A stretch of 64,000 bases of DNA, taken from positions 2,542,001 to 2,606,000 of the forward strand of contig NZ_JAMTCR010000002.1 of the NCBI RefSeq assembly GCF_024171945.1, given 5' to 3'. Below, in pieces: positions 34,588-43,469 of this stretch (positions within the stretch are counted from its first letter, which is position 1; every line of letters starts with the position of its first letter). This stretch comes from Actinokineospora globicatena (GTDB taxonomy: Bacteria > Actinomycetota > Actinomycetes > Mycobacteriales > Pseudonocardiaceae). The position numbers and the translations under genes were made by a program. The notes below the pieces were generated by a model that saw only the letters and a list, made by a program, of their open reading frames with translations, was not told where the DNA came from and did not search any database.

Positions 34588-37500
34588 CGACAGCCTCCGA
34601 CGATAGCGTTACCAGTTCGCGCAGCTCCTTCGTCGACAGCTCGGTCAACCAGCTCTCGCCGGTTCCCACCACTAGCTTCGACAGCGCGCGCTTGCTCTCG
34701 ATCATCGTGTCGATCCGCTCCTCGAGCGTGCCGATGCACACGAACTTGCGCACCTGGACGTCCTTGCGCTGCCCGATGCGGAACGCCCGGTCGGTCGCCT
34801 GGTCCTCCACCGCCGGGTTCCACCAGCGGTCCAGGTGGATCACGTGGTTGGCCTCGGTCAGGGTCAGCCCGGTGCCGCCCGCCTTGAGCGACAACAGGAA
34901 GATCGCCGGGCCCGAGCCGGACTGGAACCGGCGGACCATGGCGTCGCGCTGGGCCCGCGAGGTGCCGCCGTGCAGGTACAGCACCTCGGTGTCGAACCGG
35001 GCGGCCAGGTAGGGCACCAGCAGCGCGCCGAACTCGGTGAACTGGGTGAAGCACAGTGCCCGCTCGCCCTCGGCCAGCACCTGCTCCAGCGTCTCCTCCA
35101 GCCGGGCGAGCTTGCCGGAGCGCCCCGCCACCGGCGACCCGTCGCCGAGGAAGTGCGCCGGGTGGTTGCACACCTGCTTGAGCTTGGTCATCGTGGCCAG
35201 CACGAGTCCCTTGCGCTGCACGCCATCGGCCTCCTCGACCTTGGCGAGCATGTCGTCGACCACCGCGAGGTAGAGCGAGGCCTGCTCGGGGGTGAGGGTG
35301 CACAGCTGGCGCATCTCCAGCTTGTCCGGCAGGTCGTCGACGATGGCCGGGTCGGTCTTGACCCTGCGCAGCACGAACGGCGCGGTGATCCGGCGCAGGC
35401 GGGCCGCCGCTTCCTCGTCGCCGTGGCGCTCCACCGGGACCGCGAACCGGGCGCGGAAGCGGGAGAGCGGGCCGAGGAGCCCGGGGTTGGTGAAGTCCAT
35501 GACCGACCACAGTTCCGCGAGCCGGTTCTCCACAGGAGTTCCCGTTAGCGCTACCCGGTGTCGTGCGGGTAGGGACCGCATGGCTTGTGACTGCCTAGAA
35601 GCGCTGTTCTTGATGTTCTGGGCCTCGTCGAGCACGATCCGATCCCACGGCAAGGTTGCCAGCAGTGGCGCGTCCCGCGTGGCGATGGCGTATGTGGTGA
35701 GTACCAGGTCTGCCTCACCAACCGCGTCGGCCAGGTCTATGCCCGCGAGCCGGTCGGCGCCGTGGTGGATGTGCACGCGTAGACCCGGTGCGAACCGTTC
35801 GGTCTCTCGCTGCCAGTTGCCCACCAACGACATGGGGCACACCAGCAGCGTTGGCGGCCTCTTACCCTTCTCGCGCACCATGGCCTCTAGTGCCAAGAGC
35901 TGAACCGTCTTGCCGAGGCCCATGTCGTCGGCAAGGCACGCGCCCAGACCGACCCGGTCAAGGAAGGCGAGCCAGGCGACGCCACGGCGTTGATACGGAC
36001 GGAGTTCGGCAGTGAAACCCTCCGGGGTCTCAACCGGCTCCAGGTGGGCCTCTACGGCCCCGGACAACAGGTCTGCCAACCAGCCCGAGCCGCTCACGCC
36101 GACCACCGGAACCGGTAGACCTTCCTCCTCCGGAGGCATGCTCGCCAGGTCGAGTACTTCGCCCACGGACATCTGGCCGGTTCGACTGCGCTCTAGGAAA
36201 GCCAAGCCTTCGGCCAGACCGCGTTGGTCTACCTGCACCCAACGACCGCGAACCCGCACTAGAGGGACCTTCGCTGCCGCTAGGTCGTTGAGTTCTTGCT
36301 CGGTGAGCGTCTCCTCGCCCAGCGCTAGATCCCAGCGGTAGTCGACCAGTTCGTTCTTCCCTAGAACCGAATTGCGCGTCACGGTGCCCGCCGTGCCTCG
36401 GCTCGTAGTGGTCAACCGCAGCCCAACACCGGACGACGCGCGCCAGCCCGACGGCAGTAAGACGCCGAAACCGGCTTGGTCGAGCGCGGCGGCGCTAGTC
36501 AGGAACCGATAAGCGCCTTCGGTGTCCAGGCTCAATCCGGTGGGAGCGTGTTCGCGCAGGCAGCTGTCCAGGTCCGGGAACAGGCGCGCCGCGCGTCCCA
36601 GTTCGGCCAGCAGCAGTTCGTCCGGGCGGGTCACCCAGCGCCGAAGGATGGTCCCGCCGTCGCCCTTCCACACGTGCTCGGCCGGGACCATCACGCTGGG
36701 GTCGTCCACCGCCCGCAACAGCAGTTCCAGCGTCCAGGTCAGGGTAGGGCTGTCGTCCTCGGGCGCTCGTAGACGGAAACAGGCGCGGACAGGCCCATCG
36801 AACTCGACCGCAGACCGCCACACTTGAAGGCTGTCGGCCAGCCGGGCTGATTGCTCAGCGGCGACATCAAGCAGCGGATCGCCAGTCAGCGCTACCAGCA
36901 GCGCGCGGCCAGCGGAGGCGCTGGTGCCAGATGGGCCTAGGCGGACCCCGGCCAGCCGTGATCGGGCCACGGAGTCGACGAACGCGTCCAGCACCGGCCG
37001 CAGCACGTCCTCGGCCCGCCTGCCCACGAGCCCGTCGACCTGTGCGGCCCGCAGCACCGGCGGCACCGCGTCGCGCAGTCGGGCGTACCTGGCCGAGTCC
37101 GTACCCGACAGCGCCGGGCGCCACCGGGCGACGAGCCCGTCCTCCTCCTGCGCGATCGTCGGCAACACCCGGCCCCGACCGACCAGGTCCTCGGCGAAGG
37201 CCACCACGGTCGCCATGAACCGGACGCTGGACCCCGTGCGCACGTCACCGAGCCGGGGGACGCCGTGGCGGGCGAACACAGCCGGTGACACCTTCGCGAC
37301 CGGCACGCGCCACGGGTGCAGCCGGACGTCCCCGCGCGGGGTGACCCGCTTGGCCAGCGGGTCGAGCACCAGTTCGGGGGACGCGCGGGGGCCGGACGGG
37401 TAGGACGGCAGCAGGACCGACACCTCGTCGGACAGGCCCGCGACCAGCGAGGACAGCGTGCGCCCGGAGACGGCGAAGGGGTGCTCGACGACCCCCTTGG

Positions 37501-37594
37501 CGGCCTTACCCGGTCGGCGTGCGGGCAGGGTGGAGTCCTCCGCCCAGAGCGCTACCTCTCCGGCGACCGTGACCAGGCAGTGCAGCGCCAACAC
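34580..37594 (-). CDS. SNF2-family DNA helicase/translocase (HelZ-like)
   Basis: This encodes 1004 residues. The N-terminal half (about 1-540) is a bacterial SNF2-associated region. The C-terminal motor has motif I (DDMGLGKT), motif II (DEAQ in VLDEAQNIKN), motif III (ALTGTPVENR), and the second lobe with QFTEFGALL, LSLKAGGTGLTLTEANHVIHLDRWWNPAVEDQATDRAFRIGQ (in pieces), ending in the conserved Arg finger region. It resembles M. tuberculosis Rv2101 (HelZ). It probably remodels protein-DNA complexes by translocation; targets are unknown. It starts the SNF2-SWIM-DUF2293 operon. Confidence 0.92.
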   Translation of the reverse strand: MLALHCLVTVAGEVALWAEDSTLPARRPGKAAKGVVEHPFAVSGRTLSSLVAGLSDEVSVLLPSYPSGPRASPELVLDPLAKRVTPRGDVRLHPWRVPVAKVSPAVFARHGVPRLGDVRTGSSVRFMATVVAFAEDLVGRGRVLPTIAQEEDGLVARWRPALSGTDSARYARLRDAVPPVLRAAQVDGLVGRRAEDVLRPVLDAFVDSVARSRLAGVRLGPSGTSASAGRALLVALTGDPLLDVAAEQSARLADSLQVWRSAVEFDGPVRACFRLRAPEDDSPTLTWTLELLLRAVDDPSVMVPAEHVWKGDGGTILRRWVTRPDELLLAELGRAARLFPDLDSCLREHAPTGLSLDTEGAYRFLTSAAALDQAGFGVLLPSGWRASSGVGLRLTTTSRGTAGTVTRNSVLGKNELVDYRWDLALGEETLTEQELNDLAAAKVPLVRVRGRWVQVDQRGLAEGLAFLERSRTGQMSVGEVLDLASMPPEEEGLPVPVVGVSGSGWLADLLSGAVEAHLEPVETPEGFTAELRPYQRRGVAWLAFLDRVGLGACLADDMGLGKTVQLLALEAMVREKGKRPPTLLVCPMSLVGNWQRETERFAPGLRVHIHHGADRLAGIDLADAVGEADLVLTTYAIATRDAPLLATLPWDRIVLDEAQNIKNSASRQSQAMRSLPARHRVALTGTPVENRLAELWSVMDFTNPGLLGPLSRFRARFAVPVERHGDEEAAARLRRITAPFVLRRVKTDPAIVDDLPDKLEMRQLCTLTPEQASLYLAVVDDMLAKVEEADGVQRKGLVLATMTKLKQVCNHPAHFLGDGSPVAGRSGKLARLEETLEQVLAEGERALCFTQFTEFGALLVPYLAARFDTEVLYLHGGTSRAQRDAMVRRFQSGSGPAIFLLSLKAGGTGLTLTEANHVIHLDRWWNPAVEDQATDRAFRIGQRKDVQVRKFVCIGTLEERIDTMIESKRALSKLVVGTGESWLTELSTKELRELVTLSSEAVGA

Positions 37595-37607
37595 CCGGTA
37601 GACACTA

Positions 37608-37634
37608 CCCAGCGGGACCGACGGTCCCGCTGGG
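37608..37634 (-). terminator. Terminator after prolyl oligopeptidase gene
   Basis: An 11-bp perfect stem (CCCAGCGGGAC and complement) with loop CGACG lies 8 nt beyond the stop of the minus-strand peptidase gene, separating it from the helicase operon. Confidence 0.65.
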
Positions 37635-37642
37635 GCCGGTCG

Positions 37643-39655
37643 TCAGGCCAACGTGCGCAGCAGGAACTCGTAGACGATCGCCGACATGAACGCCCGCTGC
37701 GAGTTGTCCGCCGCCGCGCCGTGGCCGCCCTCGATGTTCTCGTAGTAGTGCGGCGAGTGTCCGAGTTCGATCATCCTGGCGGCCATCTTGCGGGCGTGAC
37801 CTGGGTGCACGCGGTCGTCCCTGGTCGAGGTGACGAAGAAGACCGGCGGGTATTTGGTTCCACTGTGGACGTTGTGGTACGGGGAAAACCCGGACAGGTA
37901 GGCCCAGTCGGCCGGGTCGTCCGGGTCGCCCCACTCGGCCATCCACGACGCGCCCGCGAGCAGCAGGTGGTACCGGCGGAGGTCCAACAGCGGGACCTGG
38001 CTGACGACAGCGCCGAACAGCTCCGGGTAGCGCGTGAGCATCACGCCGGCCAAGAGGCCACCGTTACTGCCACCTTGCATGCCCAGCCGCTCAGGCTTCG
38101 TGATGCCCCTTGCCACTAGATCCCGCGCAACCGCCGCGAAGTCCTCGTACGCGCGGGGCCGGTTCTCCCGCAGCGCCGCACGGTGCCACGCGGGTCCGTA
38201 CTCGCCGCCACCGCGGATGTTCGCCACCACATAGGTACCGCCGTGCTCCAGCCAGCCTCGGCCGAGTCCACCGCTGTAGCCGGGGGTAAGAGACACCTCG
38301 AACCCGCCGTAGCCATAGAGCAAGGTCGGGCCGCTGGTGTCCGCGCCACGCACGACGAAGTACGGCACCTTGGTGCCATCGTCGGAGGTCGCGAAGTGCT
38401 GCTCGACGGTCAGGCCCTCGGCGTCGAAGAACGCGGGCGCCTGCCGCAGCGTCTCCAGGTCGCCACCGACCTCGCCGCGCAACAGCGTCGCGGGCTGCAA
38501 GTAGCCACTCACGTTGAGCAGGTACTCGTCGCTCTCGTCGGGATCGGTGTCGATGACATCCGCCGACCCGACCTCGGGGGCGCCAGGTAGCTCTGCCCGA
38601 CTCCACTCGCCCGGTCCCGGCGTCAGCACCTCTAGGCGCGTCTTGACGTCGGACAGCTCCGCGAGGATGAGGTGGTTGCGCGTCCACGCGGTGCCGCTGA
38701 GTGAGGTGTGCTCGTCGGGGACGAACAGCTCGGTCAGGTCGCGCCCACCGGCCATGAAGGCCGTGTAGTCGGCGGCAAGCAGCGAGCCGGACAGGTAGGT
38801 CTTACCGTCCACGGTCCAGTCCGACCGCAGGGTGATCAGGAGCCAGTCGCGGTGAACGTCAACGTTCGCGTCCAGCGGTACCTCGATCCGGGCGAGGTCA
38901 CCGCTAGGAGTGACCGCGAACTCTTCCGAGGTGAAGAAGTCCGGGAAGCGGCCTACGAAGTCGCGCTCGAACCCGGGGGTGTGGTCGCGGTAGGCGTAGA
39001 CGCTCACGTCCTCCGGCTTGCCCTCGAACACGGTCTCCGCTTCCGCCAGCGGAGTGCCCCTACGCCACCTCTTCACGATGCGGGGGTAGCCGGACGTGGT
39101 CAGCGAACCTTCGCCGAAGTCGGTACCGACGTAGACCGAGTCACCGTCAATCCAGCTCACGCGGGACTTCGCCTCGGGGAGGGTGAACCCGTCCGCGACG
39201 AACTCGCCGGTCCTAAGGTCGAACTCCCGCACGACGGTGGCGTCCGCGCCACCGCGCGACAGTTCTACCAGCGCGAGGTTGTAGTCGGGCTTGAGCACCG
39301 ACGCGCTCTTCCACACCCAGTTCTCGCCCTCGGACTCCCCGAGCGCGTCGACGTCGAGCAGCACTGTCCACTCCGGCTTCGCGGTGCGGTACTGCTCCAG
39401 GGTGGTCCGCCGCCACAACCCGCGCGGGTGCGCCGCGTCCTGCCAGAAGTTGTACAGGTAGGCCCCACGCCGCCGCGGGTACGGGATGCGGTCGTCGGCG
39501 TCGAGCACCTCCAGCAGTCTCGCCTTGGTCGTCTCGAACCGCTCCCCGTCGGTGAGCACGGCCGTGGTCTCGGCGTTCCGGGCGCGGACCCAGTCGAGGG
39601 CCTCCTCGCCGGTGACGTCTTCGAGCCAGAGGTAGGGGTCGGCGTCGTCGGTCAT
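37643..39655 (-). CDS. Prolyl oligopeptidase family serine peptidase (S9A)
   Basis: This 670-residue peptidase has no signal peptide, so it is probably cytoplasmic. It starts DPYLWLEDVTGEEALDWVRARN, the S9A N-terminus, followed by a seven-bladed propeller region and the hydrolase domain. Catalytic Ser lies in GGSNGG (about residue 530), Asp in TSTRDDRVHPGHARK, and His in EGGHGAA. The family cleaves short peptides after proline. The gene is divergent from the LLM oxidoreductase, with only 39 bp between starts. Long stretches (about 38.1-39.3 kb) use relaxed codons. Confidence 0.93.
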   Translation of the reverse strand: MTDDADPYLWLEDVTGEEALDWVRARNAETTAVLTDGERFETTKARLLEVLDADDRIPYPRRRGAYLYNFWQDAAHPRGLWRRTTLEQYRTAKPEWTVLLDVDALGESEGENWVWKSASVLKPDYNLALVELSRGGADATVVREFDLRTGEFVADGFTLPEAKSRVSWIDGDSVYVGTDFGEGSLTTSGYPRIVKRWRRGTPLAEAETVFEGKPEDVSVYAYRDHTPGFERDFVGRFPDFFTSEEFAVTPSGDLARIEVPLDANVDVHRDWLLITLRSDWTVDGKTYLSGSLLAADYTAFMAGGRDLTELFVPDEHTSLSGTAWTRNHLILAELSDVKTRLEVLTPGPGEWSRAELPGAPEVGSADVIDTDPDESDEYLLNVSGYLQPATLLRGEVGGDLETLRQAPAFFDAEGLTVEQHFATSDDGTKVPYFVVRGADTSGPTLLYGYGGFEVSLTPGYSGGLGRGWLEHGGTYVVANIRGGGEYGPAWHRAALRENRPRAYEDFAAVARDLVARGITKPERLGMQGGSNGGLLAGVMLTRYPELFGAVVSQVPLLDLRRYHLLLAGASWMAEWGDPDDPADWAYLSGFSPYHNVHSGTKYPPVFFVTSTRDDRVHPGHARKMAARMIELGHSPHYYENIEGGHGAAADNSQRAFMSAIVYEFLLRTLA

Positions 39656-39681
39656 GACCGCCAGTCTGCCGGCGGGTGGGC

Positions 39682-39687
39682 TAGCGT
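39682..39687 (+). promoter_or_regulatory. -10 element, near-leaderless start
   Basis: TAGCGT ends 7 nt before the GTG at 39695. The 39-bp space to the divergent peptidase gene leaves little room for a 5' leader. Confidence 0.4.
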
Positions 39688-39694
39688 GGGGGGT

Positions 39695-40603
39695 GTGGAG
39701 CTGGGATTCGCCTTGCCCGTGTCGGGCTCGTGGGCCACCGTGGACAACCTCGTGCGAGTAGCGACCCGGGCGGAGGAGTTGGGTTACCGGTCCTTGTGGA
39801 CGATGCAGCGGCTCTTGTCCCCACCAGACGGCAGTTGGGGAGACGCATACCGCAGCGTCTTGGACCCGATCACCGCGCTGTCGTACGTAGCGGCTAGGAC
39901 CACCCAGGTGCGCCTAGGCGTCGCCGTGCTCAACATGCCGTTCTTCGCTCCGGCACTCCTCGCCAAGCAGTTGGCCACGCTCGACCTGCTCTCCGCGGGC
40001 CGCGTGGACGCTGGTTTGGGCATCGGGTGGTCAGCGGAAGAGTTCGCGGCCGTTGGCGCTGACTTGGCCGGCCGAGGTAAGAGAGCGGATGAGTACATCT
40101 CGCTCCTACGCAGGCTCTGGACCGACGAGGTCGTCGACCACGAAGGCCCCCACTACCGCGTGCCCGCGAGCCGGACCGACCCCAAGCCTGTGCAGGCCGG
40201 AGGCCCGCCGATCCTCCTCGGTGGCGCCGCCGAGCCCGCTCTGCGACGTGCGGGTCGCCTGGCCGACGGGTGGATCAGCAGCAGCCGGGCCGACCTGGCC
40301 ACGATCGGCGAGTCGGTCCAGGTCGTGCGCGCTGCGGCCGAGTCGGCCGGACGCGACCCCGACGACCTGCGGATGATCTGCCGCGGTGTCGTGCTCGTGC
40401 GCCCCGACCAGGGAGAACGTCCGCTGACCGGCAGCGTCGAGAAGATCAAGGACGACCTCGGCGGGCTGGCGGCGCAGGGCATCACCGAGGTGTTCGTCGA
40501 CCTCAACTTCGACCCGGCCATCGGCACCCCGGACGCCGACCCGGCGGCGTCGATGGCGCACGCCGAGTCGGTCCTGTCCGCCTTTGCCCCGGCTGGGGCC
40601 TAA
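39695..40603 (+). CDS. LLM-class F420-dependent oxidoreductase
   Basis: This 302-residue luciferase-like TIM-barrel protein begins VELGFALPVSGSWATVDNLVRVATRAEELGY, typical of F420-dependent LLM enzymes of actinobacteria. Other landmarks are VLDPITALSYVAARTTQVRLG, LATLDLLSAGRVDAGLGIGWS and PILLGGAAEPALRRAGRLADGW. F420 is the likely cofactor by subfamily; the substrate is unknown. Its stop overlaps the convergent MuiA-like gene by 4 bp. The GTG start fits the -10 at 39682-39687. Confidence 0.88.
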   Translation: MELGFALPVSGSWATVDNLVRVATRAEELGYRSLWTMQRLLSPPDGSWGDAYRSVLDPITALSYVAARTTQVRLGVAVLNMPFFAPALLAKQLATLDLLSAGRVDAGLGIGWSAEEFAAVGADLAGRGKRADEYISLLRRLWTDEVVDHEGPHYRVPASRTDPKPVQAGGPPILLGGAAEPALRRAGRLADGWISSSRADLATIGESVQVVRAAAESAGRDPDDLRMICRGVVLVRPDQGERPLTGSVEKIKDDLGGLAAQGITEVFVDLNFDPAIGTPDADPAASMAHAESVLSAFAPAGA

Positions 40604-42186
40604 TCGCGCCAGCCGGTGAGGGTGACGTCCTTGGCGACGTCGACCCGGAAGCTGATGGTGATCTCGCCGGTCTCCGATGGCGGCACCGTGAGCTTCCAGG
40701 TGACCTCGCCGATGTCGGTCTGCTCGGCAGGCTGCGGCTTGAGCACCAGGTCGCGCACGACGACCGACTCGCTGCGCGACACCGGCACCTGGTCGACGAC
40801 GGTGATCCGCGCGGGTCGCGGTCCGAAGTTGCCGACCTTGATCCGCCAGGTCGCCTCCTGGCGGCGGGTGCCGCCCAGCACCGCCTTGGACGTCGAGCGC
40901 CTGACCAGGTCGCGTTCGACGCGGACGCGGTCGTCGATGCCCAGGGTCAGCTCGACCTCCTCGCCCGGGGCCCACGCCGCCAGGTTGGTCACCCCGACGA
41001 ACTCGGCGTCGTGGAAGATCGACGCCCGGCCGGGCCGGATTGTGTGTTCGGACGTGTTGGTCACGGTCGCGCGCAGGTAGGCCTCCGTGCCGACCAACGG
41101 CACCGTGACGTGGTCGAGCTCCGCGGCGAGGTCGACGGTCGCGACAGTCGTGCGGTGGGCGCTGCTGTCCGAAGGTACGGCTACCAGGCGAGATGGGCGG
41201 TAGACCGTCGCCGCCTCGCCGTGCTCCACGCTGGCGTAAGACTCAGCGATCGGCGGTGGCGGCGAGTAGCCCCCGGGAGCCGCGGCGGCGGGCATCGCGG
41301 CGCCACCGGCCATGCCGTACCCGCGCTGCATGTCCTGGGCCTCGCTCCGGCTCCGGCTCGCCTGCGGGACGGGCCGCAGGACATCGAGGTACCAGGGGGC
41401 CAGCTCGGGCACGTCCACGCTGGTCGCGGGCCGTGCCGTGGACAGCCGCAGGTCGCACTCCGGCCAGTCCTCGCCGGTGTGCTGGGTGACCAGGCCGTAC
41501 CAGGTCAGCGTCAGCCTCGTGCCGACGAGGCGGACGTCGTAGCGCGACTCCCAGTTCGCCGAGTCGACCAGGTAGGAGACCTCCAGCTCCACGTCGCCGT
41601 CGGCGGACACCGCCAGCTCGACCTCGATGGCGGTCGTGTCCGGCAGGTGCCCGCCCTGGCGCCCGGCGATGCGCCGCTCGACCTCGTCGAGCTCGGCCTG
41701 GGTGGTGCGCACGGAGTCGATCAGCTCGCGGCGTCGCGCGTACACCTCCGCCAGCTGCTCGGCCAGCGCGTCGCCCACCTGGGCCACCCGAGCCGGGTCG
41801 GCCTCGTCCTTGGCCAGCGCCTGCGCGAAGGTACTGCCCGCGCGCCTGCCCAGGGTGGTGATCAGCTCGGCCCGCGCGTCCAGCACGCTGCCGCGGTCGC
41901 CCAACTCCTGCAGCGCCGCGTGGAGGGAGTCCCTGCGCTCCTCGAGCTCACCGAGCGCCGCGTCCTGGGTGCGGTGGTGGTGCTCGGTACGCACGTCGAC
42001 GCCGAGCACCGTCGCCGGTCCGCTGCCCGCCACGCGAATGGAGTCCGCGTGCAGGTACTGCGGTAGTCCACCGATGGTGACGCGGTGCTCGCCCGCGCTT
42101 AGCGCTACCTCGCCGCTACGGGTGATCCGCGCCTGTCCCGGGTAGACGGTCACGGCGGTGATACCTGCGTCAACTCGAATGGTCAC
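40600..42186 (-). CDS. MuiA-family protein (DUF4140/DUF4139)
   Basis: This encodes 528 residues. The N-terminal 100 residues (VDAGITAVTVYPGQARITRSG...) match DUF4140, followed by a helical coiled-coil-like segment (about 75-165) and the C-terminal DUF4139 domain (WESRYDVRL, LTWYGLVTQHTGEDW, ending in a KVTW/TFRV-like beta region). The family is called mucoidy inhibitor A after one member; its molecular function is unknown. No signal peptide is seen, so a cytoplasmic location is likely. A Gly/Pro/Ala-rich loop lies near residues 285-310. Confidence 0.85.
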   Translation of the reverse strand: MTIRVDAGITAVTVYPGQARITRSGEVALSAGEHRVTIGGLPQYLHADSIRVAGSGPATVLGVDVRTEHHHRTQDAALGELEERRDSLHAALQELGDRGSVLDARAELITTLGRRAGSTFAQALAKDEADPARVAQVGDALAEQLAEVYARRRELIDSVRTTQAELDEVERRIAGRQGGHLPDTTAIEVELAVSADGDVELEVSYLVDSANWESRYDVRLVGTRLTLTWYGLVTQHTGEDWPECDLRLSTARPATSVDVPELAPWYLDVLRPVPQASRSRSEAQDMQRGYGMAGGAAMPAAAAPGGYSPPPPIAESYASVEHGEAATVYRPSRLVAVPSDSSAHRTTVATVDLAAELDHVTVPLVGTEAYLRATVTNTSEHTIRPGRASIFHDAEFVGVTNLAAWAPGEEVELTLGIDDRVRVERDLVRRSTSKAVLGGTRRQEATWRIKVGNFGPRPARITVVDQVPVSRSESVVVRDLVLKPQPAEQTDIGEVTWKLTVPPSETGEITISFRVDVAKDVTLTGWRD

Positions 42187-42195
42187 GCCGCGAGG

Positions 42196-43206
42196 CTACC
42201 CACCGGAGCGCTCGACGGCACTGATCCTGGCGAGGAGATCGGCCTTGAGCTCGGGGCCGCAGAACGCGGACCGCACCCCGGTTCGAGCGATGTCGGCCAG
42301 TTCTCCCCGGCTTAGGCCGAACTGCTCGTGGCAGAGCAGGTACTCGCGGTCGAGATCCGTGTGGAACATGCCCGGGTCGTCGGTCGCCAACGTGACCGGT
42401 ACGCCTGCCTCCAGCAGTAGCGGCATCGGGTGCTGTGCGATGTCGAGCACCGCGCGCGTGCGGAGGTTCGACGTCGGGCACACCTCGAGTGGAATGCCCT
42501 CGTGGGCCAGATGGCGCAAGAGGTCCCGGTCTTGAACCGCGCTCACCCCATGGCCGATGCGCTCGGCACCGAGTTCGCGGACCGCGGCCCAGATCTCCTC
42601 CGGACCCACTGTTTCCCCCGCGTGCGGGACTGAGTGCAAACCGGCTTCCCGTGCGCGGTCGAACGACCGGCGGAACGACGCGCGCGGCATCCCCGCCTCT
42701 TGTCCACCAACGCCAAAGGCAACAGTGCCCTCCGGCATGTGGGCAAGGACCCAGTCGACTGTCCTCTCGTCCTTCGCGCGCTCTAGACCTGCCGGGATGT
42801 CGAAGATCCACGCAAGGACAACACTGTGCTCGGCAAGTGCCCTCTTACGGCCCTCGGTCAGTGCTTCCGACAACTCCGCTGGGTCCATGCCGTTGTTGAG
42901 GTGGTCGAACGCCGTGATGGTGACTTCGGCGTAGTGCGCGTTAGAGGCCGCTAGGTCACGGGCGATACCAACGAGCAAGGTAGTGATGTCCGCACCGGTA
43001 CGGACTAGACGCGAGACCTTGCCGTAGACGGTGATGAAGTGGGTGAAGTCGGTGAACTCGTAGTACCGCACCAACTCGTCGTGGTCGGTGGGAACACCGC
43101 CATCCGGGTGGCGCAGGGCGAGTTCGCGGACAGCGTCCAGTGGCGCCGAACCGACCAGGTGCAGGTGCAGTTCGACCTTGGGCAGGGCGTGGACGTAGGC
43201 GTGCAC
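42196..43206 (-). CDS. Adenosine deaminase family protein
   Basis: This encodes 336 residues from the GTG at 43206, which has GAGAGG upstream; a GTG at 43245 is an alternative. All zinc/catalytic motifs of the family are present: HLH (His14, His16 in VELHLHLVGSA), SVPHAGE, ERIGHG, CPTSN and TLATDDPG. It deaminates adenosine or a related purine (adenine and aminodeoxyfutalosine deaminases share these motifs). It lies 9 bp downstream of the MuiA-like gene start on the same strand, so the two may be one operon with the deaminase first. Confidence 0.9.
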   Translation of the reverse strand: MHAYVHALPKVELHLHLVGSAPLDAVRELALRHPDGGVPTDHDELVRYYEFTDFTHFITVYGKVSRLVRTGADITTLLVGIARDLAASNAHYAEVTITAFDHLNNGMDPAELSEALTEGRKRALAEHSVVLAWIFDIPAGLERAKDERTVDWVLAHMPEGTVAFGVGGQEAGMPRASFRRSFDRAREAGLHSVPHAGETVGPEEIWAAVRELGAERIGHGVSAVQDRDLLRHLAHEGIPLEVCPTSNLRTRAVLDIAQHPMPLLLEAGVPVTLATDDPGMFHTDLDREYLLCHEQFGLSRGELADIARTGVRSAFCGPELKADLLARISAVERSGG

Positions 43207-43280
43207 GGACGACCTCTCGGGATGTGGGATGGGTACGCGGGGCACAACACGCGTGCATCACCAGGCGAGGTCGCCGCGCT

Positions 43281-43330
43281 CGTGATCCTCCCCGTAGAGG
43301 GGAAGCGGCACCAACCAGCCGAGGATCACG
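43281..43330. promoter_or_regulatory. Nested inverted repeats between divergent genes
   Basis: CGTGATCCTC (43281-43290) and GAGGATCACG (43321-43330) form a 10-bp inverted repeat 30 bp apart. Inside it is a small hairpin TCCCC-GTAGA-GGGGA. Located between the divergent deaminase and S15 peptidase genes, it could be an operator pair or an RNA structure. Confidence 0.45.
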
Positions 43331-43469
43331 GGCACACGCCGAGTCTGGCCCAGCCGCCGGGGGGCGTCAAGACGACCATCCCTTGTAGACAGATCAGAAC
43401 CCCCTTGACACCCGCCGCACGGCGGGCAAGGGTGCGGGCAGGTCCCCTGCCGAAGATCTGGAGAACCCC

